In this document: piece after piece, positions 50,430 through 59,830 of the stretch
Layout: the number at the start of each line of letters is the position of its first letter
How positions within the stretch are numbered: the first letter of the stretch is position 1
Origin: Pannonibacter sp. XCT-53
Lineage (GTDB): Bacteria > Pseudomonadota > Alphaproteobacteria > Rhizobiales > Stappiaceae
Length of the DNA: 64,000 nt
Assembly (NCBI RefSeq): GCF_009915765.1
Contig: NZ_JAABLQ010000001.1
Coordinates: 3,247,762-3,311,761, forward strand
Direction of reading: 5' to 3'
Made by a program: the position numbers and the translations under genes
The notes under the pieces: generated by a model
Told to the model about the DNA's origin: nothing
What the model saw: the letters and a program-made list of their open reading frames with translations, nothing else
The model's database searches: none

Positions 50430-51335
50430 ATGGAAAGCCTCGCCACCCTTCGCCTTTTCCGCGCCATCGCGGATCTCGGCAGCTTTGCCGCTGCCGCACG
50501 CAGTGTCGGTCTGTCGCCTGCCGGGGCCAGCAAGGCCATCAGCGAGCTGGAGGCCGATCTCGGCACCCGGCTCATCAACCGGACCACACGCCGGCTGCAT
50601 CTGACCGAGGCGGGAAGCCTCTATCTGGAGCAGGTCCGCCGGGCGCTCGGCGAGCTGGAGGAGGCGCGCGACCAGCTCGCCAGCCTCAATGCCGAGCCGT
50701 CGGGCCTGCTGCGCGTCAGCGCCCCGATGACCTCCAGTCTGGTCCTGCTGACCGAGCGGATCCCCGAGTTCCTCGACCGCCACCCGAGGATCAGCCTGGA
50801 TCTGGATCTCAACGACCGCCGCGTTGACCTGGTGCGCGACGGCTACGACCTTGCCCTGCGCGGCGGCCTGAAGCTGGAGGACACCGGCCTGATCAGCCGG
50901 CGGATCGGTGCGCTGTGCCATGTGGTCTGTGCCGCGCCGGCCTACCTCGCCCGCCGGGGAACGCCGCAGGTGCCGGAGGAGCTGGCCGGACATGAGTGCG
51001 TGCGCTTTTCCCTCTCCGGCCATGCCGACGAGTGGGTGTTCGAGCGCGACAGCCGCGTGGTGCGACAAAGGGTCACCGGCCGCTATCAGGTGGCCTCAAG
51101 CCTCGCTGTGCGGGATGCCCTGCGCGCCGGTTTCGGTCTCAGCCTGATCCCTCGCGCCTACGTGGCCGATGATCTCGCCGCCGGGCGTCTGGTGCAGCTG
51201 CTCGAGGGGTGGAGCACGCCGGACGTCACCGTTCACGCCCTCTATCCCTCCCGCCGCCACGTCCCGCCGAAAGTCCGCGCCTTCATCGACTTCGCCGTCG
51301 CCGCCCTGCACGGACACCGGGGACGCCAGGGCTGA
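50430..51335 (+). CDS. LysR-family transcriptional regulator
   Basis: 301 residues from ATG 50430: helix-turn-helix MESLATLRLFRAIADLGSF with SLSPAGASKAISELEADLG-like recognition region (residues about 20-45) and a LysR ligand domain of the subgroup 8 type (SGLLRVSAPMTSSLVLLTERIPEFL, GYDLALRGG, GAGFG-like DALRAGFGLSLIPRAYV). Probably regulates the divergent nitroreductase. An alternative GTG start 18 bases upstream lies inside the operator. Confidence 0.9.
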   Translation: MESLATLRLFRAIADLGSFAAAARSVGLSPAGASKAISELEADLGTRLINRTTRRLHLTEAGSLYLEQVRRALGELEEARDQLASLNAEPSGLLRVSAPMTSSLVLLTERIPEFLDRHPRISLDLDLNDRRVDLVRDGYDLALRGGLKLEDTGLISRRIGALCHVVCAAPAYLARRGTPQVPEELAGHECVRFSLSGHADEWVFERDSRVVRQRVTGRYQVASSLAVRDALRAGFGLSLIPRAYVADDLAAGRLVQLLEGWSTPDVTVHALYPSRRHVPPKVRAFIDFAVAALHGHRGRQG

Positions 51336-51419
51336 CAGGCTGGCGCCGGAGCCGGCGTCGGGCGATTGCATCGGGTTGCGGGGGCATACGCGGCCGCGCG
51401 GTCCTGCCGCTGCGGATGT

Positions 51420-51437
51420 TTGTCATCTGGCCGTAAC
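51420..51437 (+). promoter_or_regulatory. Candidate Pho box upstream of the PhoA-like gene
   Basis: Two 7-bp half sites, TTGTCAT and CCGTAAC, separated by 4 bp, 67 bp before the ATG. The first half differs from CTGTCAT at one position, the second at three. Position and spacing fit PhoB control of a phosphatase gene; the match is partial. Confidence 0.35.
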
Positions 51438-51504
51438 GAAAGGATGGTTAATCGCGGACCGGGGGCTGATGCGTATCACAGATGGCACGTACTGGAGATA
51501 TGCT

Positions 51505-52800
51505 ATGTCTTTGAAATCTCTCTTTTGCGCGACCGCTCTTCTGACGCTGGCGGCTCCGGCCCTGGCGCAGACCGCCACGACCGGCAACGTCATCTTCTTC
51601 CATCCAGACGGCACCAGCGTCAACGCCTGGGGTGCGGCCCGGATGCATCTGGTTGGTCCCGACGGCGAGCTCAACTGGGACCGCCTGCCCGCGATGGGTG
51701 TCTACACCGGCCACATGCAGGACCGCCTGACGGGCACGTCGCACGGCGGGGCCACCGTGCATGCCTATGGCGTGAAGGTTCAGGCTGACAGTTTCGGCCT
51801 CGATGGCAGCACGCCGATCACCGCCGCCTCGGGCAAGACCATGTCGATCGCGGAAGAGGCGCTGGCGGCCGGACGTGCCGTGGCCCTTGTCCAGAGCGGC
51901 CATATCGCCGAGCCGGGCACGGCCGCCTTTGTCGCGTCCTCGCCGTCGCGCAGCGACACCAGCTTCATCTCGCGGGAGGTCATCGAGTCGGGCGCCCAGG
52001 TCATCATGGCCGGCGGGGAACGCTTCCTGCTGCCGGAGGGTGTCCAGGGCCGGCATGGGGCGGGCGAGCGCAAGGACGGCCTCAATCTCATCGAGCGGGC
52101 CAAGGAACTGGGCTACACCGTCGTCTACACCCGCGAGGAGCTGATGGCCCTCGACACGGCCAGCGTCGACAAGGTGCTCGGCGTCTTCGCGCGCGGCCAC
52201 ACGTTCAACGACCAGGAGGCCGAGCGCAACCTGATCGACGGCAAGCCGTCCTACGTCGAAGGGGCGCCGACCATCGCCGAGATGACCGATGTCGCGCTGA
52301 AGATCGTCTCGCGGGATCCCGAGGGCTTCTTCGCGGTGATCGAGGAGGAAGGCACCGACAACCTCGCCAACAGCATGAATGCCGGCGGCACGCTGGAGGC
52401 GCTTGGCCGGGCCGACGAAGCGATTGGCGTCATGCGCCGCTTTGTCGACGCCAACCCGAACACGCTGCTGATCACGGCCGCCGACAGCGATGCTGGCGGG
52501 CTGCAGGTGATTGCCGCGCCGGACGCCAAGGAAGGCGATGCGGTCGAGGCCACGACGGAAGGCGGCGGGATCCTGCTCGGTCAGCAGGGCCGGTTCGGTG
52601 ACGTCTTCCTGTCGGCGCCCGACGCGCGCGGCACGCGCCATGCCTACGGGCTGTCCTTCGTCGGCTACAACGATGTGGCCGGCGGCATCCTCGTGCGCGG
52701 CGCCGGGCTCAACAGCTCCCTGATCGAGCCGCTGACCGACAACACCGAAGTCTATGCGATCATGTATCGCACGCTCTTCGGCCAGGTTCCGAGCCAGTAA
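51505..52800 (+). CDS. PhoA-like alkaline phosphatase superfamily protein with altered metal motifs
   Basis: 431-residue exported protein. Signal peptide 1-21 (MSLKSLFCATALLTLAAPALA, cleavage after APALA). The first metal motif is FFHPDGTS with Asp35. In the nucleophile segment LTGTSHGGATVHAYG, Ser79 (or Thr78) replaces the usual Asp-Ser-Ala arrangement. The segment that is normally TADHxxGG reads TAADSDAGG with Asp327-Ser328, so the expected histidine ligand is missing. The C-terminal RHAYGLSFVGYND keeps a histidine. The fold is clearly alkaline-phosphatase-like; whether it is a classical phosphomonoesterase, a phosphodiesterase or another hydrolase cannot be told. Periplasmic. Own terminator follows. 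Confidence 0.85.
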   Translation: MSLKSLFCATALLTLAAPALAQTATTGNVIFFHPDGTSVNAWGAARMHLVGPDGELNWDRLPAMGVYTGHMQDRLTGTSHGGATVHAYGVKVQADSFGLDGSTPITAASGKTMSIAEEALAAGRAVALVQSGHIAEPGTAAFVASSPSRSDTSFISREVIESGAQVIMAGGERFLLPEGVQGRHGAGERKDGLNLIERAKELGYTVVYTREELMALDTASVDKVLGVFARGHTFNDQEAERNLIDGKPSYVEGAPTIAEMTDVALKIVSRDPEGFFAVIEEEGTDNLANSMNAGGTLEALGRADEAIGVMRRFVDANPNTLLITAADSDAGGLQVIAAPDAKEGDAVEATTEGGGILLGQQGRFGDVFLSAPDARGTRHAYGLSFVGYNDVAGGILVRGAGLNSSLIEPLTDNTEVYAIMYRTLFGQVPSQ

Positions 52801-52834
52801 GCCGGCTCACAACCGGTTCCTCGGCGCCAGACCC

Positions 52835-52868
52835 ACCCCGCGTCCGCCAGGGCGCGGGGTGTCTTCTT
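52835..52868 (+). terminator. Intrinsic terminator of the PhoA-like gene
   Basis: Perfect 8-bp stem ACCCCGCG / CGCGGGGT with a 10-base loop, followed by GTCTTCTT, 34 bases after the stop. Confidence 0.75.
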
Positions 52869-52914
52869 GCCGCGTCGCGCGCGCCCCCCTGCACCCTGCC
52901 GTCCAGGTCGCCGG

Positions 52915-53370
52915 TCAGATCCAGCGGCGGACACGGGCCTTGTAGGCCCGGTAATCGTCGCCGAACCGGGCCTCCAGCGCCGCCTCTTCGGGCAGGATCT
53001 GAACCCTTGTGAGGACCAGCATGAACAGGAACGGGCCGGCAGCGGCGATCGCGTGACCGAGCCAGACGGCCCAGCCGGCGAGAATGAGCGCCATGCCGAG
53101 ATACATCGGGTTGCGCGAGACGCGGTAAAGGCCCGAAATCACGAGCCGGCTGGCCGCCTCCGGGCGGAGCGGATTGACGGTCGTTTTCTGGCGCCAGAAG
53201 CGCAGCACCGAGACGAGGTCGATCGCAAGGCCCAGTCCTGCAAGCCCGGCGGCGATCAGCGTCTGGCCGGGAACCGCGACGGCGGCAGGCGGGAGCCAGC
53301 GGGCGGCGGCGGCCATGCCCAGCGCGACGGCCAGAGCCTGCAGCGGCGGCGGGATGATCGGGCGGGGCAT
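52915..53370 (-). CDS. Isoprenylcysteine methyltransferase (ICMT)-family membrane protein
   Basis: 151-residue inner-membrane protein with four hydrophobic segments. The signature SGLYRVSRNPMYLGMAL (R-x-P-x-Y-x-G) and the C-terminal EEAALEARFGDDYRAYKARVRRWI (E-E-x-x-L-x-x-x-FG-x-x-Y) mark the ICMT/PEMT phospholipid- or small-molecule methyltransferase group. Uses SAM; substrate unknown. Convergent with the PhoA-like gene. Confidence 0.88.
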   Translation of the reverse strand: MPRPIIPPPLQALAVALGMAAAARWLPPAAVAVPGQTLIAAGLAGLGLAIDLVSVLRFWRQKTTVNPLRPEAASRLVISGLYRVSRNPMYLGMALILAGWAVWLGHAIAAAGPFLFMLVLTRVQILPEEAALEARFGDDYRAYKARVRRWI

Positions 53371-53554
53371 CAGCCCGGCCTCCCGTTGCAGCCTGCCGGT
53401 TCACTCCTGCCCATCTGCCTGCCTCCAGATCCCCGTCACAGCCCTCCGGTCGGTCCGCTTGCGGTTGACGGATCGGATGCCATGCCCAACATAGCGGACC
53501 GGACCGGACCCGTCAGCCCTGCCTCAGGCCCGCGCCGCCAGCCATGGCCGGCCC

Positions 53555-53602
53555 GGGGCTGGGGTTGGGGTTGAGTTTGAGTTTGGGGCTGGGGCCAGGG
53601 CC
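53555..53602. repeat. Eight-unit 6-bp degenerate tandem array
   Basis: GGGGCT, GGGGTT twice, GAGTTT twice, GGGGCT, GGGGCC, AGGGCC in register. It occupies part of the 324-bp gap 53371-53694, in which I see no gene. Confidence 0.75.
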
Positions 53603-53694
53603 GGCGCTCCGGCCGGCCCAGGCCGGCCCCCGCAGCCGGGCGCAAGCCCGACGTCCGTCATCCATTGTCTCTGTCCTGCCGAAGGAACACCATC

Positions 53695-54072
53695 TTGTCC
53701 ATCGCTCTCTGGTGCGTTCTCGCCGCCGCCTTCCTGCCCATGGTCGCCGTGCTGCCGGCCAAGATGATGAAGGGCTTCGACAATGCCCGACCGCGCGATC
53801 CGGCGTTCTTCGCCGAGGGCTTCCGCGCCCGGGCGCAGTGGGCGCAGGCCAACGGCTTCGAGGCGTTCCCGCTGTTTGCCGTCGCGGTCATCGTCGGGAT
53901 CGGCAAGGGTGGCGACCAGGCGTGGATCGACCAGCTGGCCGTGCTCTTCATCCTGATGCGGCTCATCTACACGGTCTGCTACTGGACCGACCGGGCGACG
54001 CAGCGCTCGCTCGCCTGGACCGTGGCGACCGGGGCATCGGTCGCCATCTTCACCAGCCCGCTCTGGAGCTGA
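53695..54072 (+). CDS. MAPEG-family membrane protein
   Basis: 125-residue four-helix membrane protein: helix 1 [23 protein letters not shown], then the MAPEG motif [21 protein letters not shown] and [24 protein letters not shown]. Prokaryotic members are of uncertain function (glutathione- or lipid-related in eukaryotes). I place the start at TTG 53695, which has AAGGAA eight bases upstream and gives the normal length; a TTG 30 bases earlier lacks such a site. Confidence 0.88.
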   Translation: MSIALWCVLAAAFLPMVAVLPAKMMKGFDNARPRDPAFFAEGFRARAQWAQANGFEAFPLFAVAVIVGIGKGGDQAWIDQLAVLFILMRLIYTVCYWTDRATQRSLAWTVATGASVAIFTSPLWS

Positions 54073-54202
54073 GGCGGTCGCGCCGCCGTCCTTGCGGCGG
54101 ACGCACGCTTTTCTGCCGCTCCTGACCCGGTCATCCACAGGCGGTCATTGCCCGGCGCGCGCGAATAAGGGATTGTGCGCCGGACAGAGGACACCGCCGC
54201 AG

Positions 54203-56080
54203 ATGCCGCAGCTTCGGGCCCGTACGGCCACCGGATATCCCGCCGAGCCCCTTCCCCCCTCCACCCGCCGCGATCCGGCCGAGGTGCTGGCGGACGTGTT
54301 CGGCTACCCGTCCTTCCGTGGCAGGCAGAAGGAAGTGGTCGACACGCTGGTGGCGGGCGAGGACGCCATCGTCCTGTTCCCGACCGGGGCCGGCAAGTCG
54401 CTGTGCTTCCAGATCCCTGCCTTGTGCCGTCCGGGCACCGGGATCGTCATCTCCCCGCTCATTGCCCTGATGAAGGACCAGGTCGGCGCGCTGACCGCAG
54501 CGGGGGTCCGTGCGGCCGCGCTCAATTCGGCGATGACCCCGGAGGATCAGGCCCGAATTGTCGCGGATTGTCGCGCCGGGACCCTGGATTTTCTCTATGT
54601 GACGCCGGAACGGGTGGCGACAGCCTCCTTCTCCCGGCTGCTCGAGGGCGTGGCCATCTCGCTCTTTGCCATCGACGAGGCCCATTGCGTCAGCCAGTGG
54701 GGGCATGACTTCCGGCCGGAGTACCTGCAGCTGGCGAGCCTTGCCGAGCGCTATCCCGGCGTGCCGCGCGTCGCGCTCACCGCCACGGCGGACCCGCACA
54801 CCCGCGAGGATATCGCCGTCCGGCTGAAGCTCGAGGGGGCGCGGGTCTTCACCACCTCCTTCGACCGTCCCAACATCCGCTACGAGATCGTCGAGCGCGA
54901 GAACCAGCGCCAGCAGCTTCTCGATTTCCTCAAGCGCCACAAGGGCGAAAGCGGCATCGTCTACTGCCTGTCGCGGGCCAAGGTGGAGGAAATCGCCGAC
55001 TGGCTGACCTCGAAGGGCATCCGCGCCCTGCCCTATCACGCCGGCCTCGAGCGCGAGATCCGGGAAGCCAACCAGGACGCCTTCCTGCTGGAGGAAAACC
55101 TCGTCCTCGTGGCCACGGTCGCCTTCGGCATGGGCATCGACAAGCCGGATGTGCGGTTCGTCGCCCATCTTGACCTGCCGTCCTCCGTCGAGGCCTATTA
55201 TCAGGAAACCGGCCGCGCCGGCCGTGATGGCGCGCCAGCCGAGGCCTGGATGGCCTATGGCATGGCCGACATGGTGCAGCGCCGCCGCATGATCGCGGAG
55301 GGTGACGCGCCGGACGAGGTGAAGCGGGCGGAAACCGCCAAGCTCAACGCCCTGCTCGGCATCTGCGAGACCGCCGGCTGCCGCCGGCAGGCCCTGCTGG
55401 CGCATTTCGGCGAGGTCTATCCGAAGCCCTGCGGCAATTGCGACACCTGCCTGTCCCCGGTCGAGACCTGGGACGGAACGGAAGCGGCGTCGAAATTCAT
55501 GTCGGCAGTCTATCGCACCGGCCAGCGTTTTGGCGCCGGGCATGTCATTGACGTGCTGCTCGGCAAGGACAACGAGAAGATCGCCCGCTTCGGCCACGAC
55601 AAGCTGACCGTCTATGGCATCGGACAGAGCCTGCCGCCGAAGACCTGGCAGTCCGTCGCCCGCCAGCTCGTCGCCATGGGGCTCGTGGGCGTCGACCATG
55701 CCAATTATGGCGCGCTGGTGCTGACGGAAGAAGCGCGAGCCGTCTTTCGTAACGAACGCAAGGTGTTGCTGCGCCGGGACCGGGCGGCCGCGAGCCTGAA
55801 GTCCTCCCGTGGCGAACGCTCGTCGAGCCTTGCGGACGATCTGGACGCGGAAGAACGGCTGCTGTTCGAGCGGCTGCGCCGCCTCCGGACACAGATCGCC
55901 CGCGACAACGAGGTGCCACCCTATGTCGTGTTCCCGGATGCGACCCTGATCGGCATCGCGCGGGCCCGGCCGGTCACGCCGGACCAGCTCCTGGCGGTCT
56001 CGGGCGTCGGCCAGTCCAAGCTGGAACGCTATGGCACGGCGTTTCTGGATCTGGTCGAGGCATTCGAGGCCGGCGTCTGA
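54203..56080 (+). CDS. recQ: ATP-dependent DNA helicase RecQ
   Basis: 3'-5' helicase for recombination and repair. 625 residues from ATG 54203: motif [18 protein letters not shown], motif [18 protein letters not shown] with the aromatic-rich loop, motif [12 protein letters not shown], the zinc site (cysteines in CETAGCRR and [10 protein letters not shown]), winged-helix RQC domain and a C-terminal HRDC domain ([19 protein letters not shown]). All domains present. Confidence 0.97.
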   Translation: MPQLRARTATGYPAEPLPPSTRRDPAEVLADVFGYPSFRGRQKEVVDTLVAGEDAIVLFPTGAGKSLCFQIPALCRPGTGIVISPLIALMKDQVGALTAAGVRAAALNSAMTPEDQARIVADCRAGTLDFLYVTPERVATASFSRLLEGVAISLFAIDEAHCVSQWGHDFRPEYLQLASLAERYPGVPRVALTATADPHTREDIAVRLKLEGARVFTTSFDRPNIRYEIVERENQRQQLLDFLKRHKGESGIVYCLSRAKVEEIADWLTSKGIRALPYHAGLEREIREANQDAFLLEENLVLVATVAFGMGIDKPDVRFVAHLDLPSSVEAYYQETGRAGRDGAPAEAWMAYGMADMVQRRRMIAEGDAPDEVKRAETAKLNALLGICETAGCRRQALLAHFGEVYPKPCGNCDTCLSPVETWDGTEAASKFMSAVYRTGQRFGAGHVIDVLLGKDNEKIARFGHDKLTVYGIGQSLPPKTWQSVARQLVAMGLVGVDHANYGALVLTEEARAVFRNERKVLLRRDRAAASLKSSRGERSSSLADDLDAEERLLFERLRRLRTQIARDNEVPPYVVFPDATLIGIARARPVTPDQLLAVSGVGQSKLERYGTAFLDLVEAFEAGV

Positions 56081-56120
56081 GCCGCACCGTCGCGCCGCAG
56101 GAGCATCATGCCGGGCGCGA

Positions 56121-56756
56121 TCAGGAGGCGGGCTTCTCCAGTCCCTTGAAGGCTTCCTCGCCCCACACCCGCCTGACCTGGACATCGCGGCCGCACGCGC
56201 CGCGGTATCCCTTGTAGGCCTCGCTCTGGCGGACATAGCCGAAGCGGGTCAGCGTCCGGTTCTCGCCGAGATAATAGTCCTGGTGATAGTCCTCGGCCGG
56301 CCAGAAGCGCGCCGCCCCCTCGACCGGGGTCACGATCGACCGGCCGAGCAGCCGTTCAGCCCTGGCGATTTCCGCCTTCGCCGCCTTTTCCTGGGCGGGC
56401 GTCAGAGCATGGATGGCGGTCGAATAGCCGAAGCCCCGGTCGCAGAACTGGCCTCCAGCGTCGGTCACGTCGACGGTGCGCAGGAAGATGGCGACCAGCC
56501 GGGCGTAGCTGACCTTCGCCGGGTCGAACGTGACCTGAACCACCTCGCGGTGGCCACCGTCCTCATAGGTCCGGTAGGTGGGCTGCTCGCTTTTTCCCCC
56601 GGCATAGCCGGAGATCGTCGCGGTCACACCCGGCACCTTGTCCATGTCGGCTTCGACGCACCAGAAACAGCCGCCGGCAAACAGCGCGGTCTCCGCGCTG
56701 GCCGAAGCCGGGGCTGCGGCAAGGAGGGCAAGGGCAAGAGCTGCGGCACGCGCCAT
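56121..56756 (-). CDS. msrA: Peptide methionine sulfoxide reductase A, exported
   Basis: 211 residues with a cleavable signal peptide (1-21, ending ASASA), so it acts in the periplasm. Catalytic GGCFWCVEADMDKVPGV with nucleophile Cys30 and second Cys33; the GYAGG and HREVVQVTFDP motifs follow. It repairs S-methionine sulfoxide in envelope proteins. Same direction as the YbjQ and dnaX genes upstream, 93 bp away. Confidence 0.95.
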   Translation of the reverse strand: MARAAALALALLAAAPASASAETALFAGGCFWCVEADMDKVPGVTATISGYAGGKSEQPTYRTYEDGGHREVVQVTFDPAKVSYARLVAIFLRTVDVTDAGGQFCDRGFGYSTAIHALTPAQEKAAKAEIARAERLLGRSIVTPVEGAARFWPAEDYHQDYYLGENRTLTRFGYVRQSEAYKGYRGACGRDVQVRRVWGEEAFKGLEKPAS

Positions 56757-56849
56757 GAGGGCTATCTCCGGATCAGGATTTTCCGAACCATAGGGCGCGC
56801 GCCGGTCACCGTCATCTCACAGTGGGTTGAGGACCCTGTGCTGTTCCGC

Positions 56850-57170
56850 TCAGCGGATCAGGACCGCGGTCCCGGTTGCCGTCACCATGAGCATGGAGCC
56901 GTTCTGACCGACCGTCTCATAGTCCAGATCAACGCCGATGACCGCATTCGCACCCAGACGGGCGGCGTTGTGCTGCATCTCTTCCAGCGCGATGGTGCGG
57001 GCCTTGGCCAACTCGGCCTCATAGGTACCCGAGCGACCGCCGACGATGTCGCGGATACCGGCAAACAGGTCCTTGAAGATGTTTGCACCCAGAATAGCCT
57101 CGCCGGTCACGAGCCCCTTGTAGTCGAGGATTTCGCGGTTCTGCAGCGAGCTGGTGGTCGTCACGATCAT
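56850..57170 (-). CDS. YbjQ-family protein
   Basis: 106 residues from ATG 57170: [51 protein letters not shown] and the C-terminal [16 protein letters not shown] identify the UPF0145/YbjQ family, small oligomeric beta-rich proteins of uncertain role. A 23-codon extension upstream was rejected. 83 bp after dnaX in the same direction, where YbaB-RecR genes are often found instead. Confidence 0.93.
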   Translation of the reverse strand: MIVTTTSSLQNREILDYKGLVTGEAILGANIFKDLFAGIRDIVGGRSGTYEAELAKARTIALEEMQHNAARLGANAVIGVDLDYETVGQNGSMLMVTATGTAVLIR

Positions 57171-57253
57171 TCCGGTCTCCATCTGTTGGTCATCTGGAAC
57201 TGGGAAGGCGCGCGACGCATTGCAAGCCCTTGACGTCAAGGGCCGGCGTCACG

Positions 57254-59263
57254 TCAGAGGTCGTCGGCGTCGTCGTGCCCGAGGGCCTCGCCGAGCAACG
57301 GGTCAGCCAGCTCGGCCTCGTCCTCGTCGGCCGTCACGCGGACATCGACGATCCGGGCACCGGGAAACTCGGCCAGCAGCGCGGACACGGTCGGATGCGA
57401 GCGGGCATCGGAGAGGAGCTGGGCCTGGGTCGCCTCCCGCTCCTCCTGGATGGTTGGCCGGCCCTGTTCGCGGCTGACGGCCACGATCCAGCGGGTGCCG
57501 GTCCAGTCGGTCAGCTTGCGGCCCAGCTCGCCGGCGACGTCGGCCCCGGCGTCGCGGGTCGGCTGGATCTCGATGTGGCCCTGCTCAAACTTCACGAGCC
57601 GCATCTGCCGCTCGATGGCAACCTTCATCGGAATATCGCGCTTCTCCGAGGCGAGCGCAGCGCAATCGGCGAGATTGCGCAGAATGATGGCCGGGCGGGC
57701 GGGCTGCGGGTCGCGCTGCGGCGGCGCGGGCTGAGGGGTCGCAACGGGCTGGGCCATGCCGCCCTGGATGGTGGCGAGGCGCGGTCGCCCGTCCGGCTGC
57801 ACCTGCGCGGAAGGCAGCGCGGCCAAGGGAGCCCCCTGCGGCTGCGGGGCCTGTGCCATCTGGCCAGAGCCCATGCCGACGGCCATGGCTCCCCCGCCGG
57901 ACGGACCCGCGCCCTGGCCGCCACCCGGAGCGACAGGCGCCTGCGGCAGGGCCCCAAGCGCGCCGGCGCGCAGCAGCTTCAGCGCTTCTTCCGGATCCGG
58001 CAGATCGGCGGCATAGGCGAGGCGCACGAGCACCATGTCGGCGGCGGCGAGCGGCTTCGGCGCGGCCTGAACCTCGGAAATGCCCTTGAGCAGGATCTGC
58101 CAGGCGCGTGACAGGGCCCGCATCGACAGTTTCTCGGCAAACTCGCGGCCGCGCAGACGTTCCGTCTCCGTCACGGAGACTTCCTCGCCCGCCTTCGGCA
58201 CGATCTTCAGGCGCGTCACGAGATGGGTAAAGTCGGCAAGATCGGTCAGCACGACCGCGGGGTCGGCGCCGATGGAATACTGTTGCGCCAGTTCCTGCAT
58301 CGCCTCGGCGATGCGGCCTGCCATGACATGGCCGAACAGGTCGATGACCCGGGCCCGGTCGGCAAGACCGAGCATCTCGCGCACCTGCGCGGCGTCGATG
58401 TGCCCGGCGCCATGGGCGATGGCCTGATCGAGCAACGACAGGCTGTCACGGGCGGAGCCCTCGCCGGCACGCGCGATCAGCGTCAACGCCTCGTCGGAGA
58501 TGTCGATCGCTTCGGCGTTGGAAATCCGGCGCAGCAGGCCGACCAGCTTCGGCTGTTCGATGCGGCGCAGGTCGAAGCGCTGGCAGCGGGACAGGACCGT
58601 GACCGGGACCTTGCGGATTTCCGTCGTGGCGAAGATGAACTTCACATGCTCCGGCGGCTCTTCGAGCGTCTTCAGCAGCCCGTTGAAGGCCGCGTTGGAC
58701 AGCATGTGCACTTCGTCGATGATGTAGACCTTGTAGCGCGCCGTGGCCGGACGGTAGCGCGCCGCATCGGTGATCTCGCGGATGTCGTTGATGCCGGTGT
58801 GCGAGGCGGCGTCCATCTCGATCACATCGACATGGCGGCCTTCCATGATCGAGCGGCAATGCACGCCCTCGCGCGTCAGCCTGACCGTGGGCCGGTCCGC
58901 CTCGCCGGGGATCTCGTAATTGAGGCCGCGCGCCAGAATGCGTGCCGTCGTCGTCTTGCCGACACCACGGACACCGGTCAGCATCCAGGCCTGGGCGATA
59001 CGGCCGGTGGCAAACGCGTTTTCCAGCGTCTGCACCATCGGCTCCTGGCCGACGAGATCGTCAAAGGTCTGGGGGCGGTACTTGCGGGCGAGAACCCGGT
59101 AGGCACCAGACTTCTGTCCTGCCTCGGAGACCGCAGCCGGCCTTGCCTCAGGCGCGGAGGCTTCGGGCGCATCGCCGAACATCGACAGGGTCAGGTCGTC
59201 GCGGATCTCGTCCGCGCCGGGCTCCGTCGTGCCGTCCGGGCTGTCGCCATCGATACCGCTCAT
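57254..59263 (-). CDS. dnaX: DNA polymerase III gamma/tau subunit
   Basis: Clamp-loader ATPase, 669 residues. Walker A TGVRGVGKTTTARILARGL, VIDEVHMLSNAAFNGLLKTLEEPP (Walker B and sensor), then domain III, a Pro/Gln/Ala-rich linker (about 450-520) and a tau C-terminal domain. The zinc-site cysteines of enterobacterial DnaX are reduced to one (GVHCRSIMEG), the usual state in Rhizobiales. No obvious ribosomal-frameshift slip site for gamma was recognised. Follows ffs by about 30 bp. Confidence 0.97.
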   Translation of the reverse strand: MSGIDGDSPDGTTEPGADEIRDDLTLSMFGDAPEASAPEARPAAVSEAGQKSGAYRVLARKYRPQTFDDLVGQEPMVQTLENAFATGRIAQAWMLTGVRGVGKTTTARILARGLNYEIPGEADRPTVRLTREGVHCRSIMEGRHVDVIEMDAASHTGINDIREITDAARYRPATARYKVYIIDEVHMLSNAAFNGLLKTLEEPPEHVKFIFATTEIRKVPVTVLSRCQRFDLRRIEQPKLVGLLRRISNAEAIDISDEALTLIARAGEGSARDSLSLLDQAIAHGAGHIDAAQVREMLGLADRARVIDLFGHVMAGRIAEAMQELAQQYSIGADPAVVLTDLADFTHLVTRLKIVPKAGEEVSVTETERLRGREFAEKLSMRALSRAWQILLKGISEVQAAPKPLAAADMVLVRLAYAADLPDPEEALKLLRAGALGALPQAPVAPGGGQGAGPSGGGAMAVGMGSGQMAQAPQPQGAPLAALPSAQVQPDGRPRLATIQGGMAQPVATPQPAPPQRDPQPARPAIILRNLADCAALASEKRDIPMKVAIERQMRLVKFEQGHIEIQPTRDAGADVAGELGRKLTDWTGTRWIVAVSREQGRPTIQEEREATQAQLLSDARSHPTVSALLAEFPGARIVDVRVTADEDEAELADPLLGEALGHDDADDL

Positions 59264-59292
59264 GGAAGCCCGTGTTTTCTGCGCGGGAAAGG

Positions 59293-59398
59293 GTGGGAGG
59301 CTGGCACGGCGACCCGTGCCGGATCTCGTTAGGGCTGCTTCCTTCCGGACCTGACCCGGTTGGCGAGTGGCTCGTCCACCACCAACCTCCCGAGCCCC
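59293..59398 (-). ncRNA. ffs: Signal recognition particle RNA (4.5S, bacterial small type)
   Basis: On the minus strand the conserved tetraloop/Ffh-binding region CAGGTCCGGAAGGAAGCAG is intact, flanked by arms that pair GGGGCTCGGGAGG with the complementary 3' end CCTCCCACCC. About 106 nt. It binds Ffh for co-translational membrane targeting. A promoter-like TTGCCA-N17-GATATA lies at 59428-59400; the exact 5' end is uncertain by a few bases. Located directly before dnaX. Confidence 0.95.
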
Positions 59399-59491
59399 TT
59401 ATATCAGCAAGCCATGGGGCTTTGGCAAGGGCTTCGTCCGATAAAGCCGAAGATGGGTCGTTTTCGCTGCGATTCCAGAGGCTTGGGTTCT

Positions 59492-59522
59492 GAAAAACAA
59501 AGAGGGCCGCTGAGCGGCCCTC
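59492..59522 (-). terminator. Intrinsic terminator after the 31-codon gene
   Basis: Minus strand: GAGGGCCGCT, single-base loop, AGCGGCCCTC followed by TTTGTTTTT. It begins 31 bases after the small gene's stop and separates it from ffs. Confidence 0.9.
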
Positions 59523-59552
59523 CCGTGAGATCGACATGACCTCGTGTCCGGA

Positions 59553-59648
59553 TCAGATCCCGGCGAAAGTTCTCACGGCCAGAGGCTGCTCCGGCAGTTC
59601 ACCCTTCCGCCCAGACATCAGGGCCACGCACAGGGTCTCACTCGACAT
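59553..59648 (-). CDS. 31-residue small protein gene with strong translation and termination signals
   Basis: Reading the minus strand gives MSSETLCVALMSGRKGEL... ending TFAGI, 31 residues, start ATG 59648, stop TGA 59555-59553. AAAGGAGGTGA lies 4-5 bases before the ATG, the strongest ribosome site in the window, and an intrinsic terminator follows the stop. Promoter-like TTGCTG and TACGTT hexamers with 16-base spacing lie upstream. No recognised family; not an obvious attenuator leader (no residue runs), and nothing but ffs follows. It could be a small regulatory protein or a translated sRNA. Confidence 0.72.
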   Translation of the reverse strand: MSSETLCVALMSGRKGELPEQPLAVRTFAGI

Positions 59649-59830
59649 GGGCTCACCTCCTTTCGATTGTTGCAGACATCAGGCAACGTAGCGCGAAACG
59701 GCGCGGCAGCAAGAGGGGAAAGCATGCGGCAGGATCGCCACCCGTGCAGCCGGGCCCGGTCCGGTGGGGCGCCCTCATCCGGGGCGGCCCGGGACGGCCG
59801 CGCGTGTGGCCGGGCTTCGGCCGGCGCGCG

